DNA of 24,425 nucleotides from a virus, in the IMG/VR virus record IMGVR_UViG_3300000115_000186, positions 1-24,425 of that record; one strand, 5' to 3'. Below are positions 5,288-10,967 of the stretch, piece after piece (within the stretch, counting starts at the first letter, position 1; each line of letters starts with the position of its first letter). The notes under the pieces were generated by a model. The model was not told the origin of the DNA and ran no database searches. It saw nothing but the letters and a program-made list of their open reading frames with translations. Position numbers and translations under genes: made by a program.

Positions 5288-5739
5288 ACTAAATTTTCTC
5301 CCTTAAAAAATGTAAAATTGACTACTGGCAAGTGTGCTACAATTTCACGATCATCGGCAGGGTTGCGGCGGTTATGTGAGATAGGTGACATTCTAAAATC
5401 ACCTGTCATAACGTACTCTTGCAAATCGACATAACCCACCGCATCCTGCCATTGTACCACAAACAGGCATGGAAGTCGCGTTATTCCATACATTGTGTGC
5501 CAAGCTACAAGCTTTGTCATACTGACCATTGCTGTAGGGTATTTGTCTTTCGAACAGTTTAGTTTGCGCAGTTCGATTAATGCTCTAGGCTTTCCGTCTT
5601 TGTGTGCAATAAAATCAAACTGTGATAATTTTTTCTGTCGATACATTTCACACTTCCACTTTTCGCATAGAAAGTCTGCAAGCTTCTGTTCTACCAGATA
5701 ATCATTTTTGTTTTCGTATATTGGTTTCGATTGGGTCAT
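5284..5739 (-). CDS. Putative PD-(D/E)XK-fold nuclease
   Basis: 151 aa. The N-terminal half fits a restriction-endonuclease-like core: helix with Glu17 (DYLVEQKLADFLCEKW), strand FDFIA with Asp42, strand ALIELR with Glu56 and Arg58 in the place of the usual E-x-K, followed by a Lys-rich loop and helix (SMTKLVAWHTMYG) and a strand LPCLFVVQW. Arg for Lys at the last position occurs in some family members but weakens the call. It lies among SSB, DUF1367-like and Ref-like genes, consistent with a recombination nuclease. The start overlaps the upstream gene by 38 nt and no later in-frame start is attractive. Confidence 0.6.
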   Translation of the reverse strand: MTQSKPIYENKNDYLVEQKLADFLCEKWKCEMYRQKKLSQFDFIAHKDGKPRALIELRKLNCSKDKYPTAMVSMTKLVAWHTMYGITRLPCLFVVQWQDAVGYVDLQEYVMTGDFRMSPISHNRRNPADDREIVAHLPVVNFTFFKGENLV

Positions 5740-6124
5740 ATCCTATAGCCTCTGCTAGTTTTTCCATAGACATTTCGAAATATTGGTTAAATTCTTTCTG
5801 ATCCATTTCATCAAAGTTGATGCTATCAATCATTCTCATGTGTGCGCTTGCTAAACTATTCCAACGCATCTTAACGTAACCACATGCCCACTTTAACTCA
5901 TTGTGCAAGTGTTCTGTTGTAGGCCAACGCCCTGTTGCTTTAACCACGTTACTTAATGTTACCCAATACAAACTATGATGTGGGTTAGATCGTTTTCCTG
6001 TGGCTTGCAGGTTGTAGGTTTGCCCCTGCTTTGCTTCCTGTAGCTGTTGACTGTCATGCTCAGAGACAGGCAGTAGTTGCCCATCCCTGATATGAACTTG
6101 AATTTTAGAATGGGATTTCATCAT
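5702..6124 (-). CDS. DUF1367-like (NinB-like position) recombination-associated protein
   Basis: 140 aa. Seen: SQQLQEAKQGQTYNLQ, then TGKRSNPHHSLYWVTLSNVV and GRWPTTEHLHNELK, then DSINFDEMDQKEFNQYFE toward the C-terminus. The R-S-N-x-x-H-x-x-x-W block and the S-I-x-F-x-x-M-D-x-x-E-F block resemble DUF1367 proteins of lambdoid phages; position in the recombination block and the His/Trp motif also recall NinB (Orf). Probably binds single-stranded DNA or a recombination partner; no catalytic motif is evident. The start (ATG at 6124, or the next codon at 6121) lies 20 nt inside the end of ssb, which suggests coupled translation. Confidence 0.62.
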   Translation of the reverse strand: MMKSHSKIQVHIRDGQLLPVSEHDSQQLQEAKQGQTYNLQATGKRSNPHHSLYWVTLSNVVKATGRWPTTEHLHNELKWACGYVKMRWNSLASAHMRMIDSINFDEMDQKEFNQYFEMSMEKLAEAIGYDPIETNIRKQK

Positions 6125-6488
6125 CGCCTAAATCATCTGCTACTGATTGGCCCTCTGCCATTCTGTTGTTTTGCTGAGATACTTCGCTAACAGTCTTAGG
6201 TGCGCCTTGTATAGAACCACCTAACTCAACTTTATAAGCTTGTATTTTTAAGTAAGTTTTGTCGTTGTACACACTAGTTTTAAAATCACCATGCACTGTA
6301 ACCTGCTTACCTTTAGTCACATAAGGTGCAATGCCCTCACGATTATAAGCTACATCAAAGAAGATTGCTGTTTGATTTTCTTTATAACCTTCGTTAACTG
6401 CAACAGAAAAGGTAACAAACTTCCCTGTGTCTGTCTGACGAACTTCACAGTCTTTGGTGACACGCCCGAATATTGTAATAACTTTCAT
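6105..6488 (-). CDS. ssb: Single-stranded DNA-binding protein (SSB)
   Basis: 127 aa. N-terminal OB fold: MKVITIFGRVTKDCEVR, then GKFVTFSVAVNEGYKEN, aromatic strand AIFFDVAYNREG and the GKQVTVHGDFKTSVYNDKTY segment. After about residue 92 a Gln/Asn-rich linker leads to the acidic tip DDEIPF, the standard bacterial SSB tail that recruits partners such as exonuclease I, RecO and helicase-loading factors. It coats single-stranded DNA in phage replication and recombination. Coupled as ATGA to the putative annealing protein upstream. At 127 aa it is shorter than host SSBs (about 170-180), as is common for phage versions. Confidence 0.95.
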   Translation of the reverse strand: MKVITIFGRVTKDCEVRQTDTGKFVTFSVAVNEGYKENQTAIFFDVAYNREGIAPYVTKGKQVTVHGDFKTSVYNDKTYLKIQAYKVELGGSIQGAPKTVSEVSQQNNRMAEGQSVADDLGDDEIPF

Positions 6489-7075
6489 ATTGTTAACTCC
6501 ACTTTTCTTTTGTTGTGCGCTTCTACAACAGCATTGTATTGCGGTTCTGTTATGTCTGCGCTGTTTAATAAATTTTTATACCGCTTTTCATTAGCTATAA
6601 ATTTGTCTGTGTTGCAATCTTCATAGAATGTAATAGCAGCATCTACCCTAGCTTCTGTGTCTAGGTTCATTATTTTTTTAGGCATAGCTTCTTCTAATTC
6701 ATCGGCTTCTGACTGACTGTAAACGTGACCATGCAAGCCAATTAGTTTTAAGATTACCCTGTCCTTGGCACGTTTCTCTGCCATAGCGTAGGGGTAGTTG
6801 TTTTTGTTGTTGTAAGGTGTTGCTTCGCCAATAGACCATTCAGTGTTGTCACCCATATGACCAGTAACGCACATGACAGCGTGTTTTTTGCCTGCGTCAC
6901 TTTCAATCATAACTGGCGCATCGAATACAATATTATTTACGGCAGCAATTCTTTCACAAGCTTTATGTAATAGAACAGGTGTGCCATGAACATCCCATGT
7001 GGCTTCTTCTTGCGTCATATCTATTTTCTTTAAAAGCTCTAACAGTTTAGGCGGTAATGTTTTTTCTTTAGGCAT
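6485..7075 (-). CDS. Putative single-strand annealing-type recombination protein
   Basis: 196 aa from the ATG at 7075, which has an AAGGAGAGGG ribosome-binding site and overlaps the upstream stop by 8 nt; a frame reaching 7156 would overlap more. Seen: EEATWDVHGTPVLLHKACER near residues 24-42, a beta-rich centre (PVMIESDAGKKHAVMCVTGH), then SIGEATPYN and YPYAMAEKRAKDRVILKLIG (95-114) and VYSQSEADE. The strand core followed by an Ala/Lys/Arg helix preceding G-x-x-x-Y resembles the DNA-binding layout of Rad52-like or ERF-type phage annealing proteins, and it sits directly upstream of ssb as those often do. No decisive family motif, so the call is tentative. Confidence 0.55.
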   Translation of the reverse strand: MPKEKTLPPKLLELLKKIDMTQEEATWDVHGTPVLLHKACERIAAVNNIVFDAPVMIESDAGKKHAVMCVTGHMGDNTEWSIGEATPYNNKNNYPYAMAEKRAKDRVILKLIGLHGHVYSQSEADELEEAMPKKIMNLDTEARVDAAITFYEDCNTDKFIANEKRYKNLLNSADITEPQYNAVVEAHNKRKVELTI

Positions 7076-7286
7076 CTTCCCTCTCCTTAATTGGCTTAAA
7101 TCCTGCGTAAATACCATGCTGTTCAAATGATTTAAAAGCATCATCAATTGCATCATCTAATATTTTCTGTGCGCCTGCAGGAAACATTGGATCGCCATTA
7201 TCCAGTGCTTTCATTGTGTGCTTATTAATAGCTGTAGCTATAAAAAGCTTTAGCGTAACTTGTGGTGGTCTTTTTTCTTCTGACAT
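7068..7286 (-). CDS. First gene of the leftward recombination operon, unknown function
   Basis: 72 aa from the ATG at 7286, preceded by AAAAAGGAC; an upstream in-frame ATG at 7319 would put the coding start in the divergent control region. Not recognised. Predominantly helical: LKLFIATAINKHTMKALDNG, then AGAQKILDDAIDDAFKSFEQ, then a basic end. Position immediately before the annealing-type gene, with 8-nt overlap, suggests an accessory role in recombination. Confidence 0.66.
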   Translation of the reverse strand: MSEEKRPPQVTLKLFIATAINKHTMKALDNGDPMFPAGAQKILDDAIDDAFKSFEQHGIYAGFKPIKEREDA

Positions 7287-7376
7287 TTTTTTGTCCTTTT
7301 TCCAAAATGTATCTTGCATCTACCATAAATGTAGCGTAGACACAACCCTAATAAAGCAAATTAAGGAAAAAAATTT
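7287..7376. promoter_or_regulatory. Divergent control region between recombination and replication operons
   Basis: This is the only divergent gap between the leftward 7286 gene and the rightward HTH gene at 7377. It holds an inverted repeat CTAC-N7-GTAG (7319-7333) followed by another GTAG (GTAGCGTAGAC), and a GTATC half-site at 7309-7313 similar to the early operators. Promoters for both directions must lie here, but no -35/-10 pair is convincing by eye. It is the natural operator region for the neighbouring Cro-like protein. Confidence 0.45.
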
Positions 7377-7556
7377 ATGGAAACAATGCTGACGTTAAAA
7401 GATGTGCAGGTTTTATTGAAAGATGAACGCCCTGCAGATGTATGCAGTAAGACAGGCTTATCGCGTCACACTGTATACAGAATTAGAGATGGAGTATTTG
7501 ATGATGTTAAATATACAACAGTAAAAGCTTTGTCAGATTATTTTAAATATGATTAA
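7377..7556 (+). CDS. Cro-like helix-turn-helix regulator
   Basis: 59 aa, AAGGA ribosome-binding site 9 nt before the ATG. XRE/Cro-type fold: a first helix (LKDVQVLLKD), then PADVCSKTG-LSRHTVYRIRDG (residues 19-39) as the helix-turn-helix, with SRHTVYR as recognition helix, then TTVKALSDYF as the closing helix. It is the first gene of the rightward replication operon and faces the leftward recombination operon, so it is placed like lambda cro and probably represses one or both promoters between. No CI-like partner with a peptidase domain is present in the window. Confidence 0.8.
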   Translation: METMLTLKDVQVLLKDERPADVCSKTGLSRHTVYRIRDGVFDDVKYTTVKALSDYFKYD

Positions 7557-7563
7557 ATAAAAA

Positions 7564-7587
7564 GACCCCCTACCGAAGCAGAGGGTC
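7564..7587 (+). other. Hairpin in the leader of the initiator gene
   Basis: GACCCCCT and AGAGGGTC pair around a short loop (one internal mismatch), 8 nt after the cro-like stop. It is followed by AATCTAAAG with no T-tract, so it is not a standard terminator; it may partly attenuate transcription into the initiator gene or stabilise the short upstream message. Confidence 0.35.
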
Positions 7588-7638
7588 AATCTAAAGAGAA
7601 GTGAAACAACCGAAAGACCACAACAGAAAGGATGCCTC

Positions 7639-8322
7639 ATGTCGCATTATATGACAGCATTAGCTATGAAGCAAACTAATTTAAAGCCTGCCACTAAAAT
7701 AGTTTTATATTGGATTGCAGACCACCATAACGGAGAAACAGGTGAATGTTTCCCAAGCATAAACCGACTTGCAAATTTATGTGAGATGTCAAGACGATCT
7801 GTAGAGACACATATAGTTACTTTAGAACACGCAGGTTTATTAGAAAGAAAAGCACAATACAGGGAAACAGGCGGTAAAACAACTAATAGCTACATATTAG
7901 AACTTACTGGATCTCCTTGGAACTCAGACGATGCGCAAAATCTGCGTATGGGTAGCGCAATATCTGCGCATGGGGATACGCAAAATCTGCGTATGAATAA
8001 CCTTGTAATAAATAACCTTGGAAATAAACCTAATAATATAGATCAATTATTTGATGAATTTTGGAGTTATTATCCAAGAAAGATAAACAAGATGGCAGCA
8101 AAGCAATCGTTTATGACTGCTATCAATAAAGCTAAACCAGATGTTATTATTGATGGCATCAAAGCATACGCAGAAAGTATTAAACATTTTTGCAATCAGG
8201 ATATGAAGTTTATTCCACATGCTAGAACATGGTTACGACAAGAGCGATGGACAAATGAAGTAGAATTAGCAACAGTTAACATTCAAGACAGAGTTTTGCA
8301 GGAGATGATGAATGAGAAATGA
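7639..8322 (+). CDS. Replication initiator, lambda-O-like, with origin inside the gene
   Basis: 227 aa. Two domains: an N-terminal winged helix (HTH_36 type; LKPATKIVLYWIADH, then ECFPSINRLANLCEMSRRSV and LEHAGLLER, residues 15-70), and a C-terminal replisome-organiser segment (IDQLFDEFWSYYPRKINKMA at 134-153, FIPHARTWLRQERW at 191-204), typical of phage O-type proteins. The linker (about 96-133) is polar and contains QNLRM twice because it is encoded by origin iterons at 7931-7994. The winged helix should bind the iterons, the C-terminal domain should recruit helicase or its loader. RBS AAAGGA; stop overlaps the next gene by 11 nt. Confidence 0.85.
   Translation: MSHYMTALAMKQTNLKPATKIVLYWIADHHNGETGECFPSINRLANLCEMSRRSVETHIVTLEHAGLLERKAQYRETGGKTTNSYILELTGSPWNSDDAQNLRMGSAISAHGDTQNLRMNNLVINNLGNKPNNIDQLFDEFWSYYPRKINKMAAKQSFMTAINKAKPDVIIDGIKAYAESIKHFCNQDMKFIPHARTWLRQERWTNEVELATVNIQDRVLQEMMNEK
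7931..7994. repeat. Three palindromic iterons (initiator-binding sites)
   Basis: Three 19-bp repeats start at 7931, 7953 and 7976 (22 and 23 bp apart, about two helical turns). The third is a perfect palindrome, ATACGCA-AAATC-TGCGTAT; the first (ATGCGCAAAATCTGCGTAT) and second (TAGCGCAATATCTGCGCAT) differ at a few positions. Equal phasing on one DNA face is the arrangement of lambda and plasmid iterons. Confidence 0.85.
7931..8040. other. Predicted replication origin: iterons plus AT-rich unwinding tract
   Basis: Directly right of the iterons lies a strongly AT-rich tract (7995-8064) with AATAACCTTG repeated exactly at 7996-8005 and 8011-8020 and a variant AATAAACCTA at 8023-8032. Iterons followed on one side by an AT-rich repeat tract, all inside an O-like gene, is the lambda ori design. 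Strand opening at 7995-8060 is inferred. Confidence 0.75.
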
Positions 8323-8776
8323 AGAGTTAAAAGAAATGTTCTTATCAATGTTAGGACGTTTAAATGCACCTAGATCAATTACAAACAACAGTGAGGGCAT
8401 GAAGAAGGAAGCTGAGATACTTACAAATGTTATTATCAAGAACGCTCCCACAAGAGGCTATAAGGATTGGTTTAATGATTTCGAAGAGGCACTGTTAGGA
8501 AATTTAGAAACCAGAACATGGCCTACAATAAAAGAGATGCACAAAGCAGCAAAGCAAATATCAACAAGACGTCCTGAGTTTCGTGACTTAACAGGTGATG
8601 ACAAATATACTCCTGATCCATTTAAAATAAACGCAGCAAGAATAAAACGTGGCGAACCAGTAGATGAGCATTACATAAATGGAACTGAAGCGCAAAAGCT
8701 TTTGAACAAGGGGTTAGTTACTGAGGCAGATATACAACCTTATAAAGAAGCGTTGACGGCTGTTCATAATTATTAA
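8312..8776 (+). CDS. Replication protein in the lambda-P position (possible helicase loader)
   Basis: 154 aa, starting 11 nt inside the end of the initiator gene. No Walker A motif. Helical N-terminal half: ELKEMFLSMLGRL, then GMKKEAEILTNVIIKN and KDWFNDFEEALLG, then TRTWPTIKEMHKAAKQIS, a W-P-T-x-x-E segment as seen in non-ATPase helicase loaders and primosome proteins. C-terminal half is polar. Position right after an O-like initiator suggests it delivers host DnaB to the origin, which is inference; a recognised family is not evident. Ends just before the terminator/packaging-region gap. Confidence 0.62.
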   Translation: MRNEELKEMFLSMLGRLNAPRSITNNSEGMKKEAEILTNVIIKNAPTRGYKDWFNDFEEALLGNLETRTWPTIKEMHKAAKQISTRRPEFRDLTGDDKYTPDPFKINAARIKRGEPVDEHYINGTEAQKLLNKGLVTEADIQPYKEALTAVHNY

Positions 8777-8780
8777 AAGA

Positions 8781-8789
8781 TGGTACAAT
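8781..8789 (+). promoter_or_regulatory. Candidate extended -10 promoter
   Basis: TGGTACAAT: a TGn extension followed by TACAAT (5 of 6 to consensus). The -35 region at the proper spacing (about TGTTCA at 8761-8766) is poor; TTGACG at 8753 is too far. Transcripts would begin near 8796 and reach the 8884 terminator. Confidence 0.4.
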
Positions 8790-8793
8790 GTCA

Positions 8794-8884
8794 CTCAGGG
8801 CGTGTTATAAACCTCCCTGAGATACGCCTTAACTGCCCTTCGAAGCGTTTCCTTTTTCCAAAAAACTTCGGGGGGCTTTTTTTT
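8794..8884 (+). ncRNA. Candidate short structured RNA between replication and late genes
   Basis: A transcript from the 8781-8789 promoter would hold a perfect 7-bp hairpin CTCAGGG/CCCTGAG (8794-8800 with 8815-8821), an alternative GGCGT/ACGCC pairing (8799-8803 with 8824-8828) that competes with it, then the terminator. Length about 90 nt. No known RNA family is recognised; it could instead be terminase-recognition DNA. Confidence 0.35.
8835..8884 (+). terminator. Strong intrinsic terminator before the late operon
   Basis: GCCCTTCGAAG (8835-8845) pairs with CTTCGGGGGGC (8866-8876) over 11 positions, two of them G-U wobbles in RNA, closed by a 20-nt loop and followed directly by T8 (8877-8884). 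Ends rightward replication transcription. Confidence 0.85.
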
Positions 8885-8910
8885 GTAATCTTTTTAGGTT
8901 ATATTATATA
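8883..8910 (+). promoter_or_regulatory. Candidate late promoter for the terminase operon
   Basis: TTGTAA (8883-8888) then 16 bp then TATATA (8905-8910), with an overlapping TATAAA at 8907-8912; it lies directly after the terminator and before the AAGGACGGA ribosome-binding site of the terminase small subunit. AT-rich surroundings make chance matches likely, so confidence is moderate. Confidence 0.45.
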
Positions 8911-8941
8911 AAGTATAGACGCACCCTGTAAGGACGGACAT

Positions 8942-9280
8942 ATGAGTACAAAAGAAGAACAAATATCTAAAGTAGAAGGATCTGGTAGAAAAAAGGGAAC
9001 AGGTAATAAAGTTCCAAAGCTACTTAAAGATGCTATATTAGAAGCTGCAGATAGGGCAGGACAGAACATTGTCTTAGCAAGATATGATGATCCTGATAAA
9101 GCTGATCCTAGATTTGTAGAAGATGCTAAGAAGGAAGGTATGGTTTCTTACTTAGAACATCAAGCTATAGAAAATCCACAATCATTTATGTCTCTTATGG
9201 GTAAAGTATTACCGATGCAGGTCAAAGCAGAAATAGATGGTGGCCTAGAGCATGTGGTTAGATTAAAATGGAAGATGTAA
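8942..9280 (+). CDS. Terminase small subunit (putative)
   Basis: 112 aa. Charged N-terminal region GSGRKKGTGNKVPKLLKDAI, then AADRAGQNIVLARYDDP, and a C-terminal part YLEHQAIENPQSFMSLMGKV followed by LPMQVKAEIDGG. The R-K-K-G-x-x-N-K-x-P motif and the helix with F-M-S-L-M-G-K-V-L-P are common to small terminase subunits of marine podo- and siphoviruses. It should bind the packaging site and present DNA to the large subunit. The call leans on its position 5' of terL with a 13-nt overlap. Confidence 0.72.
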   Translation: MSTKEEQISKVEGSGRKKGTGNKVPKLLKDAILEAADRAGQNIVLARYDDPDKADPRFVEDAKKEGMVSYLEHQAIENPQSFMSLMGKVLPMQVKAEIDGGLEHVVRLKWKM

Positions 9281-10533
9281 TAGAGATTGATTACAAACCG
9301 CGCAAACAAGCAAAAGACTTCCACAATAGAACAGAACGCTTTGCTATTATTGTTGCGCACAGAAGGTTTGGTAAAACAGTAGCAGCAATAAATGATTTAA
9401 TTAGGTCATGTTTTTCAGTGGAGAAAGAAAACGTAAGAGTAGCGTACATTGCTCCATATCTTTCACAAGCAAAAGCTGTAGCTTGGGATTATGCACTAGA
9501 ATATACTCAAGACATTCCTAATAGAAAAATTAACAACAGCGAACTAAGGATTGACTTTAGCAATGGAAGCAGATTTCGTGTCTACGGCGCAGATAATTAT
9601 AATGCTATGCGTGGTCTTTATTTTGACAGCATAGTTTGTGATGAGATGGCAGACTTTCCTGCTTCAGCTTGGCCTACAGTGTTGCGGCCTGCAATATCAG
9701 ATAGACATGGAAGCTGTACGTTTATCAGTACACCCAAAGGTAAAAACGAATTTTGGGAATTGTGGCATGATGCGCAAGACAATCCTAATTGGTTTACTGC
9801 AATGCACAAAGCTTCGGAAACTAACATATTAGACAAAGAAGAATTAAAAGAAGCGAAACGCACAATGGGTGAAGATCGTTATGAACAAGAGTTTGAATGT
9901 TCTTTCGAAGCAGCAATACAAGGCGCTTATTATGCTCAAGAAATGAAAGATGCCACAAATGAAGATAGGGTAACAAGTGTTCCTTATGATCCTGCTATGT
10001 CAGTAATTACTGCTTGGGATTTGGGAATAGGTGACAGCACATCTATTTGGTTTTGTCAGTTTCTAGGCGGTGGTGAAGTTAGAGTTATTGATTATTATGA
10101 AAATAGTGGTGTAGGTTTGGATCATTATGCAAAGGTTCTGCTCAACAAAGAATACCATTACGAACAACACATTCTGCCGCATGATGTACAGGTTAAAGAG
10201 CTTGGAACAGGTAAAAGTAGGTTAGAAGTTTTAGATGCTCTTGGCATACGAAACATAGAGATAGCGCCAAAGCTTGCAATAGAAGATGGCATACAGGCAG
10301 CAAGAACAATGATACCTAGATGCTATTTTGATGAAACTAAATGTAATCGTGGCATTGAAGCGTTACGTCAATATCGTAGAGATTTCGATGAAAAAAACAA
10401 AACATGGCGTGGTAGACCATTACATGATTGGACTTCACATGGTGCTGATGCTTGGCGATATATGGCTGTAGGTTATCGTCCGTTACAAAGTTGGGGTGAA
10501 CCCATAAGAAGGAATTTGCGTGGCATTGCATAA
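9268..10533 (+). CDS. terL: Terminase large subunit
   Basis: 421 aa. ATPase domain: Walker A variant HRRFGKT at residues 31-37, Walker B SIVCDE at 121-126 (Asp125, catalytic Glu126), coupling motif FISTPKG at 152-158. Nuclease domain (RNase H-like): first acid Asp251 in ITAWDLGIGDST, second acidic strand VRVIDYYE (Asp275), last acid Asp394 in HGADAWRY. It pumps DNA into the prohead and cuts the concatemer. The ATPase lacks the extended N-terminal region of many TerLs, and at 421 aa it is compact. Start inside the small-subunit gene with ATG at 9268. Confidence 0.95.
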   Translation: MEDVIEIDYKPRKQAKDFHNRTERFAIIVAHRRFGKTVAAINDLIRSCFSVEKENVRVAYIAPYLSQAKAVAWDYALEYTQDIPNRKINNSELRIDFSNGSRFRVYGADNYNAMRGLYFDSIVCDEMADFPASAWPTVLRPAISDRHGSCTFISTPKGKNEFWELWHDAQDNPNWFTAMHKASETNILDKEELKEAKRTMGEDRYEQEFECSFEAAIQGAYYAQEMKDATNEDRVTSVPYDPAMSVITAWDLGIGDSTSIWFCQFLGGGEVRVIDYYENSGVGLDHYAKVLLNKEYHYEQHILPHDVQVKELGTGKSRLEVLDALGIRNIEIAPKLAIEDGIQAARTMIPRCYFDETKCNRGIEALRQYRRDFDEKNKTWRGRPLHDWTSHGADAWRYMAVGYRPLQSWGEPIRRNLRGIA

Positions 10534-10567
10534 TGTGTTAGTCTCAAATTAATTTTAGGAGATGCGT

Positions 10568-10753
10568 ATGCCAAAACGTGGATTATATTCTAATATTCAA
10601 GCAAAACGTAAGCGCATAAAAGCGCAGAAAAAAGCAGGAAAAACGCCAGAAAGAATGAGAGCAAAAGGTTCAAAAGGCGCACCTACAGATAAAGCTTTTA
10701 AGCAAGCGGCTAAAACTGCTAAGAAAACTACCAAAAAGAAAAGTAAAAAATAA
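10568..10753 (+). CDS. Small very basic protein (MPKRGLYSNI type)
   Basis: 61 aa from the ATG at 10568, 6 nt after an AGGAG; an ATG at 10562 sits too close to it. Begins MPKRGLYSNIQAKRKRIKAQ, then SKGAPTDKAFKQAAKTAKK and a poly-Lys end. Such N-termini (M-P-x-R-G-L-Y-x-N-I-x-A-K-R-K-R-I) recur in marine podo- and myoviruses as proteins of unknown function. Strong positive charge suits nucleic acid binding or a capsid-associated role. Coupled (TAATG) to the next gene. Confidence 0.72.
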   Translation: MPKRGLYSNIQAKRKRIKAQKKAGKTPERMRAKGSKGAPTDKAFKQAAKTAKKTTKKKSKK

Positions 10754-10929
10754 TGGCTAAAAGTGTTGCACATTATTTCAGAGATGGCACAAAACATACA
10801 GGTGGTATGCACAAAATGCCTAATGGTCAGGTTCATTCTGGCAAGACGCATGGAAAAACAAGCAAAAGACTATATCATTTTAGTGAATTAAGTAGTACAG
10901 CAAAAAAGAAATCAAAAAGGAGATCATAA
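10753..10929 (+). CDS. Small basic protein of unknown function
   Basis: 58 aa. Starts at the TAATG of the previous gene and ends at the TAATG of the next. Sequence is Lys/His/Gly-rich (MAKSVAHYFRDGTKHTGGMH, SGKTHGKTSKRLYHFSELSS) with a basic C-terminus (KKKSKRRS). Unknown; probably a small virion or DNA-associated protein like its neighbours. The coupled starts and conserved style of the run support it as real. Confidence 0.62.
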   Translation: MAKSVAHYFRDGTKHTGGMHKMPNGQVHSGKTHGKTSKRLYHFSELSSTAKKKSKRRS

Positions 10930-10967
10930 TGTACCCGAAAAAGAAAAAAGGCGGTAAGAAGAAGTAA
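10929..10967 (+). CDS. 12-codon basic micro-ORF
   Basis: MYPKKKKGGKKK and stop. It has the strongest ribosome-binding site in this stretch (AAAAAGGAGATCATA before ATG), a TAATG junction with the previous gene, and its stop directly abuts the next ATG at 10968 (TAAATG). The 249-aa gene that follows has no ribosome-binding site of its own, so this micro-ORF may feed ribosomes into it. Whether the peptide itself acts is unknown. Confidence 0.45.
   Translation: MYPKKKKGGKKK

Noticed and set aside
4938-5306. Rightward frame of 122 codons opposite the 4814-5287 gene
   Set aside because: A hydrophobic shadow of an AT-rich, Lys/Glu-rich gene on the other strand; the leftward gene is coupled at both ends.
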